Assembly: GCA_013698215.1 (NCBI GenBank)
Contig: JACCVJ010000335.1
Coordinates: forward strand, 1-9,023
From: Tatlockia sp.
GTDB lineage: Bacteria > Cyanobacteriota > Cyanobacteriia > Cyanobacteriales > Chroococcidiopsidaceae
Reading direction: 5' to 3'
DNA: 9,023 nt
Shown: positions 5,778 through 9,023 of the stretch, in pieces
Layout of the letters: each line of letters begins with the position of its first letter
Numbering within the stretch: position 1 is the first letter of the stretch
Notes under the pieces: model-generated
Told to the model about the DNA's origin: nothing
The model's database searches: none
What the model saw: the letters and a program-made list of their open reading frames with translations, nothing else
Translations under genes and position numbers: made by a program

Positions 5778-6590
5778 ATGACTCATATTATTGCTTCCTT
5801 TTATAAATTCGTACCTTTGCCAGACTTTGCAGACAAGCAACAACCCCTCTTGTCTTACTGTCAAGTTCAAAATGTTAAAGGCTCAATTCTTCTAGCCGCC
5901 GAAGGAATTAACGGCACAATTGCTAGTGTTTCCAGAGCAAGCATTGATGGGGTTGTATCTTTTTTACGTTCTGACTTGCGCCTAAAAGACTTAGAGTATA
6001 AATTATCTTCGGCGCAAACTCCGCCTTTCGAGCGGATGAAAGTGCGCTTAAAGCGGGAAATTGTCACTTTGGGATTACCCGTAAATCCAATTCAGCAAGT
6101 CGGTACTTATGTAACTCCTACTGAATGGAATGCGTTAATTAACGATCCTGAAGTTACAATCATTGATACTCGCAACGACTACGAAGTAGATATTGGTACC
6201 TTCAAAGGAGCGCAAAACCCTAATACTAGCTCCTTTAATCAATTTCCTGATTATATAGAGCAACATCTAGACCCCGCCAAACATAAAAAGATCGCTTTAT
6301 TTTGCACGGGTGGGATTCGCTGCGAAAAAGCTTCTTCATTGCTGTTATCACAGGGTTTCGAGGAAGTGTACCATCTAAAAGGCGGTATCCTCAAATATCT
6401 AGAAGAAGTCCCTACTGATGAGAGTTTGTGGCAAGGAGAATGTTTTGTGTTTGACGAAAGAGTAGCATTACAACATGGTTTACAGCCGGGGAATTATCGA
6501 TTGTGTCGCAGTTGTGGAAATCCCATCGCGCGATCGCCTAATAATGAAACTATAGCCTGTCATCATTGCCTAACTAAGGAAGTTTCCTAG
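5778..6590 (+). CDS. trhO: tRNA uridine(34) 5-hydroxylase, rhodanese-domain (TrhO/YceA)
   Basis: About 270 residues from the ATG at 5778. The frame can be extended to a TTG at 5766, but that adds only MRLE, and MTHIIASFYKF is the usual family opening. The N-terminal domain has GSILLAAEGINGTIA, a signature of TrhO. The central rhodanese domain contains the active loop CTGGIRCEKAS, with catalytic Cys176 and partner Cys182. The C-terminal part holds two CxxC pairs (CRSC at 243-246 and CHHC at 261-264), likely a zinc site. TrhO carries out the oxygen-dependent conversion of U34 to 5-hydroxyuridine in tRNAs that read four-codon boxes, the first step to cmo5U or mo5U. One such tRNA, Ala(UGC), is encoded just upstream in divergent orientation. 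The last 17 bp overlap the end of the opposite methyltransferase gene. No strong ribosome site is visible before the ATG. Confidence 0.92.
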   Translation: MTHIIASFYKFVPLPDFADKQQPLLSYCQVQNVKGSILLAAEGINGTIASVSRASIDGVVSFLRSDLRLKDLEYKLSSAQTPPFERMKVRLKREIVTLGLPVNPIQQVGTYVTPTEWNALINDPEVTIIDTRNDYEVDIGTFKGAQNPNTSSFNQFPDYIEQHLDPAKHKKIALFCTGGIRCEKASSLLLSQGFEEVYHLKGGILKYLEEVPTDESLWQGECFVFDERVALQHGLQPGNYRLCRSCGNPIARSPNNETIACHHCLTKEVS

Positions 6591-7242
6591 CTAAAGTCAA
6601 ACCATCGGCGATCGGTACTAAGCTAAGATTGATGCGTTTGTCTTGATATAGCTTTTGATTAAAGTCCCGAATTTTTATAGTACGATTATCTTGAATATTT
6701 GAGTCTGCAACCCTCCCCGACCATAGTACATTATCAATTGCAATCAATCCCCCAGGGCAAACTAATTGCAAAGCTTGCTCGTAATAAGTATCATAATTAC
6801 TTTTATCTGCGTCAATAAAGGCAAAATCAAAGCTATCAACTTCCCCATTAGCTATTAACAACGCCAAAGTATCTTGGGCGGGGGCGAGATGCAGGTCAAT
6901 TTTATCTATTACCCCCGCTTTTTGCCACCAATGACGAGCAAATTCTGCATATTCTCGGTTTATCTCACACGCTACCACTTTACCGCCCTGGGGCAATGCC
7001 AAGGCTACCACCAGCGCACTATAACCTGTAAACACTCCTATATCTAAAGTTTTTTTAGCGCCAATTAACTGAATTAACAACGCCATAAACTGCCCTTGCT
7101 CCGGTGCAATCTGCATTTGAGCCATAGATTGACTGGTAGCAGTAGCTTGCCTAAGTTGAGCTAATACCTTAGTTTCCCGTAAAGAAACAGCAAGCAAGTA
7201 GTTGTAAAGCTGCGATTCTAGCCCTAAAGTTTGATTAGCCAT
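6574..7242 (-). CDS. SAM-dependent O-methyltransferase, caffeoyl-CoA OMT/COG4122 family (SynOMT-like; possibly TrmR-like)
   Basis: 222 residues, the normal family length. Residues 8-60 are helical, with MQIAPEQGQFMALL, a conserved entry. SAM motif I is LDIGVFTGYSALV (66-78), and Glu93 in ACEIN would hold the ribose of SAM. FIDADKSNY (142-150) and AIDNVLWSGRV (168-178) carry Asp144, Asp170 and Asn171, the divalent-metal ligands of this class. The family methylates hydroxyl groups in a metal-dependent way. Cyanobacterial SynOMT accepts small phenolics in vitro, and Bacillus TrmR (YrrM) methylates ho5U34 in tRNA. The tail-to-tail overlap with trhO, which makes ho5U34, favours the tRNA role, but that is inference and phenolic substrates remain possible. 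It is not a CheR. The ATG shares its A with the stop of the upstream chemoreceptor gene (TAATG), and no ribosome site is visible, so translation is probably coupled. Confidence 0.85.
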   Translation of the reverse strand: MANQTLGLESQLYNYLLAVSLRETKVLAQLRQATATSQSMAQMQIAPEQGQFMALLIQLIGAKKTLDIGVFTGYSALVVALALPQGGKVVACEINREYAEFARHWWQKAGVIDKIDLHLAPAQDTLALLIANGEVDSFDFAFIDADKSNYDTYYEQALQLVCPGGLIAIDNVLWSGRVADSNIQDNRTIKIRDFNQKLYQDKRINLSLVPIADGLTLARKLP

Positions 7243-9023
7243 TAATCTTTACGGACTTTAAAAGTACCCACCGAAGTTTGCAACTGCTGCGCCACTTCTA
7301 CCGTGCGTTTAAGAGACTTCGATACTTTGTGCGAAGACGCAGCCGTTTCCTCCGAATTAATAGCCAGCCCTTGCATCAACTGAGTTACAGCTTGAGCGGT
7401 TTTCGCTTGCGACACTGTAGAATGAGAAATGACTTGGACTAATTCATCAATTTGGCGCGATACCTGTAAAATTTCGCTTAAACTTTGCTTAGTATTTTCT
7501 ACAAGATGAGTCCCTTCATTTACTTGGGTGCTACCTAGTTGCATGGCTCTAACTACTTCGCTAGTTTGCTGTTGGATATTTTCTAGCACTTGCTCAATTT
7601 CTTTAGTTGCGGCGGCGGCTTTAGTTGCAAGTTCCCCAACTTCCTCGGCTACAACTGCAAAACCTCTCCCTTCTTCCCCCGCACGAGAAGCTTCAATGCT
7701 GGCATTAATGGCGAGGACGTTAGTTTGTAAAGCTATTTGGTTAATTAAAGTTGTAACTTTAGAAATTTGCTGAGATGCTTGACCTAGATTTTTAACTTTT
7801 TTAGCAGTTTGGGCGATCGTATCGCGCAAATTTATAATACTAAATACTGTGCGCTCCATTGCCATTTCCCCAGCTTGGGCGCTAGTTGAAGCTTTACGGG
7901 CTACTTGTGCTGCAAGTCCGGCGCTATCTGCTACTGATTGAATAGATAGCGTCATTTGCTGCACCGAATCAAGGGTACTAACAATTTCTGTATTTTGTTT
8001 CACCGCTTCTTCTGCAAGCTGACGAATTGCCCCTTCGTTTTCATTAATAGAAATATTAACTTTATCAGTCGCGTGTTTTACTGAAGTAACAATTTCTCGC
8101 AAGCTTTCAACGATCGCATTGAAAAAATCAGCTACAGTCCCAATCTCTCCTGTCGTAACTTCCGCCCTTACTGTCAAGTCGCCTCTAGTGGCTCCTTCTA
8201 CCTCACTGAGCAAATTTAATAATTGATCTTCCAGTAATTCTTTTTGTCCTCGCTGCTCTACAGCGATCGCTTCGGCAGAAGTTCGGGCTTTTTGTACTTG
8301 CTCTAATAAATTTGCTTGATCTAAAGCAAAGCCAATTTGCGCCGCCAATTGTGTAAATAAATTAATTTCAGACTCTTGCCAGTTGCGAGGTTCCGAGCAA
8401 TGATGAGCAATTAACAAACCGAGCAATTGCTGATCTTTGAGTATTGGTGCAACTAAATTTGCTTTAACTTCAAATTTTTCTAAAGTCTTAATATGGCACT
8501 CCGTAAGTCCAGCATGGTAAATATCATTAATTCCCCGCACCCGACCATTTTTATAGTTTTTTATATGTTGTTCTTTAAAACAAGGATCATCAATAGTTTC
8601 TTTTAAGGCTTTCCTCCAACCAGGTACAACCGATTCTGCCACTACTGTACCGCTCAAGTCAGAGTTAAAACGGTAAATAACCACGCGCTCGGTGTGCATA
8701 ATTTTTCTCACCTCCCGCACTGCCGTTTGCAAAATGTCGTCTAAGTTCAAAGAGCGGCGAATGCGTAAAGTAATATCTGTAAAGGTTTCCGCCGCTTCTG
8801 TTGCTAGCTGTTGTTTGTTTAAAAGATTTTGCAGTTGTTCCGCCATGCCATTAATATTAGCGCCCAAAACTGCTAATTCATCCGAGCCTTTAACCGCCAA
8901 GCGCGTATCTAATTGTCCTTCCCCTAGCTGACGCACGGCTTTTGATGCTGCCATTACTGGGCGCAATGTTCTACTTACTAGCTTTGTGGCGATCGCGGCT
9001 ACAATAAGTGCGATCGCACCTGT
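7242..9023 (-). CDS. PixJ-like methyl-accepting phototaxis receptor with DXCF cyanobacteriochrome GAF domain, partial (N-terminus beyond right edge)
   Basis: 593 residues are visible and the frame is open at the window edge. Numbering here counts from Leu at 8966; 19 residues precede it. They include a hydrophobic run GAIALIVAAIA (a transmembrane helix), followed by a HAMP domain to about residue 50 (LRPVMAASKAV, GSDELAVLGANINGMAEQL). A GAF domain spans about 71-220. It has DPCF at 127-130 and a canonical bilin Cys157-His158 in LTECHIKTLE, then VKANLVAPI and LLIAHHC. Both cysteines of a DXCF cyanobacteriochrome are therefore present. Residues 221-262 are coiled coil, 262-300 resemble a second HAMP (GDLTVRAEV, GEIGTVADFFNAI), and 300-574 form the MCP signalling rod with tip QTNVLAINASIEASRAGEEG and GRGFAVVAEEVGELA. 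It would sense light with a bilin and signal to CheA/CheW-type partners controlling pili. No pix or che gene is in view. There is no NWETF-type tail. Confidence 0.88.
   Translation of the reverse strand, partial: TGAIALIVAAIATKLVSRTLRPVMAASKAVRQLGEGQLDTRLAVKGSDELAVLGANINGMAEQLQNLLNKQQLATEAAETFTDITLRIRRSLNLDDILQTAVREVRKIMHTERVVIYRFNSDLSGTVVAESVVPGWRKALKETIDDPCFKEQHIKNYKNGRVRGINDIYHAGLTECHIKTLEKFEVKANLVAPILKDQQLLGLLIAHHCSEPRNWQESEINLFTQLAAQIGFALDQANLLEQVQKARTSAEAIAVEQRGQKELLEDQLLNLLSEVEGATRGDLTVRAEVTTGEIGTVADFFNAIVESLREIVTSVKHATDKVNISINENEGAIRQLAEEAVKQNTEIVSTLDSVQQMTLSIQSVADSAGLAAQVARKASTSAQAGEMAMERTVFSIINLRDTIAQTAKKVKNLGQASQQISKVTTLINQIALQTNVLAINASIEASRAGEEGRGFAVVAEEVGELATKAAAATKEIEQVLENIQQQTSEVVRAMQLGSTQVNEGTHLVENTKQSLSEILQVSRQIDELVQVISHSTVSQAKTAQAVTQLMQGLAINSEETAASSHKVSKSLKRTVEVAQQLQTSVGTFKVRKD

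Larger units (their letters stand above)
9..9017. repeat. HIP1 octamers (GCGATCGC), eleven scattered copies
   Basis: Exact GCGATCGC occurs starting at 9, 1704, 2543, 3283, 3491, 4714, 5735, 6530, 8263, 8989 and 9010, about one per 820 bp. All but the one at 5735 lie in coding sequence. This over-represented palindrome is a known hallmark of many cyanobacterial genomes and argues that the whole window is native cyanobacterial chromosome and not recently acquired DNA. Confidence 0.9.

Noticed and set aside
6574..7242. Methyltransferase as a CheR-type receptor methylase because it adjoins a chemoreceptor
   Set aside because: Its motifs (LDIGVFTGYS, FIDADK, IDNVLW) are those of metal-dependent O-methyltransferases, not CheR.
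8964..8966. TTG at 8966 as true start of the chemoreceptor
   Set aside because: The frame stays open to the window end and the 19 residues before it form a membrane helix leading into HAMP, so the gene is simply cut by the edge.

Overview
The window looks like chromosomal DNA from a cyanobacterium. It holds eleven copies of the HIP1 octamer GCGATCGC in 9 kb, a density typical of that phylum. It also encodes a bilin-type GAF photoreceptor fused to a chemotaxis transducer, a Fut-type ferric iron transporter, and a methyltransferase that resembles the cyanobacterial SynOMT family. I see no rRNA, insertion sequence, integrase or CRISPR array.

Left part (1-1478). The 5' portion of a MarR-family regulator gene runs off the left edge on the minus strand. 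Upstream of it on the same strand is a gene for a membrane-anchored, proline-rich TonB-like protein. A perfect 17-bp palindrome lies between the two. A 325-bp gap without genes separates the TonB-like gene from the divergent iron operon. It holds a weak Fur-like inverted repeat and a possible leader hairpin.

Iron block (1479-5139, plus strand). Three tightly packed genes encode a complete ABC importer: a secreted ferric-iron binding protein, a double-length permease that starts with TTG in a 4-bp overlap, and an ATPase. A small gene (5150-5608) follows 10 bp later. Its product has a Cys/AW/Asp pattern reminiscent of transglutaminase-like folds, but a tyrosine stands where a histidine would be expected.

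Translation block (5613-7242). A lone tRNA-Ala(UGC) gene on the minus strand has a textbook promoter. It is divergent from trhO, which encodes the wobble-uridine hydroxylase, and trhO overlaps tail-to-tail by 17 bp with a COG4122-type O-methyltransferase gene. TrhO makes ho5U34 in a tRNA set that includes tRNA-Ala(UGC), and the Bacillus TrmR methyltransferase, which turns ho5U34 into mo5U34, belongs to the same broad methyltransferase family. So the window may hold substrate, hydroxylase and methylase side by side. The third link is my inference.

Right part (7242-9023, minus strand). A chemotaxis-type transducer gene enters from the right edge and is joined to the methyltransferase by a TAATG junction. 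After one transmembrane helix and a HAMP domain it carries a single GAF domain with both hallmark cysteines of a DXCF-type cyanobacteriochrome, 28 residues apart as in TePixJ. It then has a second HAMP-like segment and a full MCP signalling hairpin. It is probably a PixJ-like phototaxis receptor.
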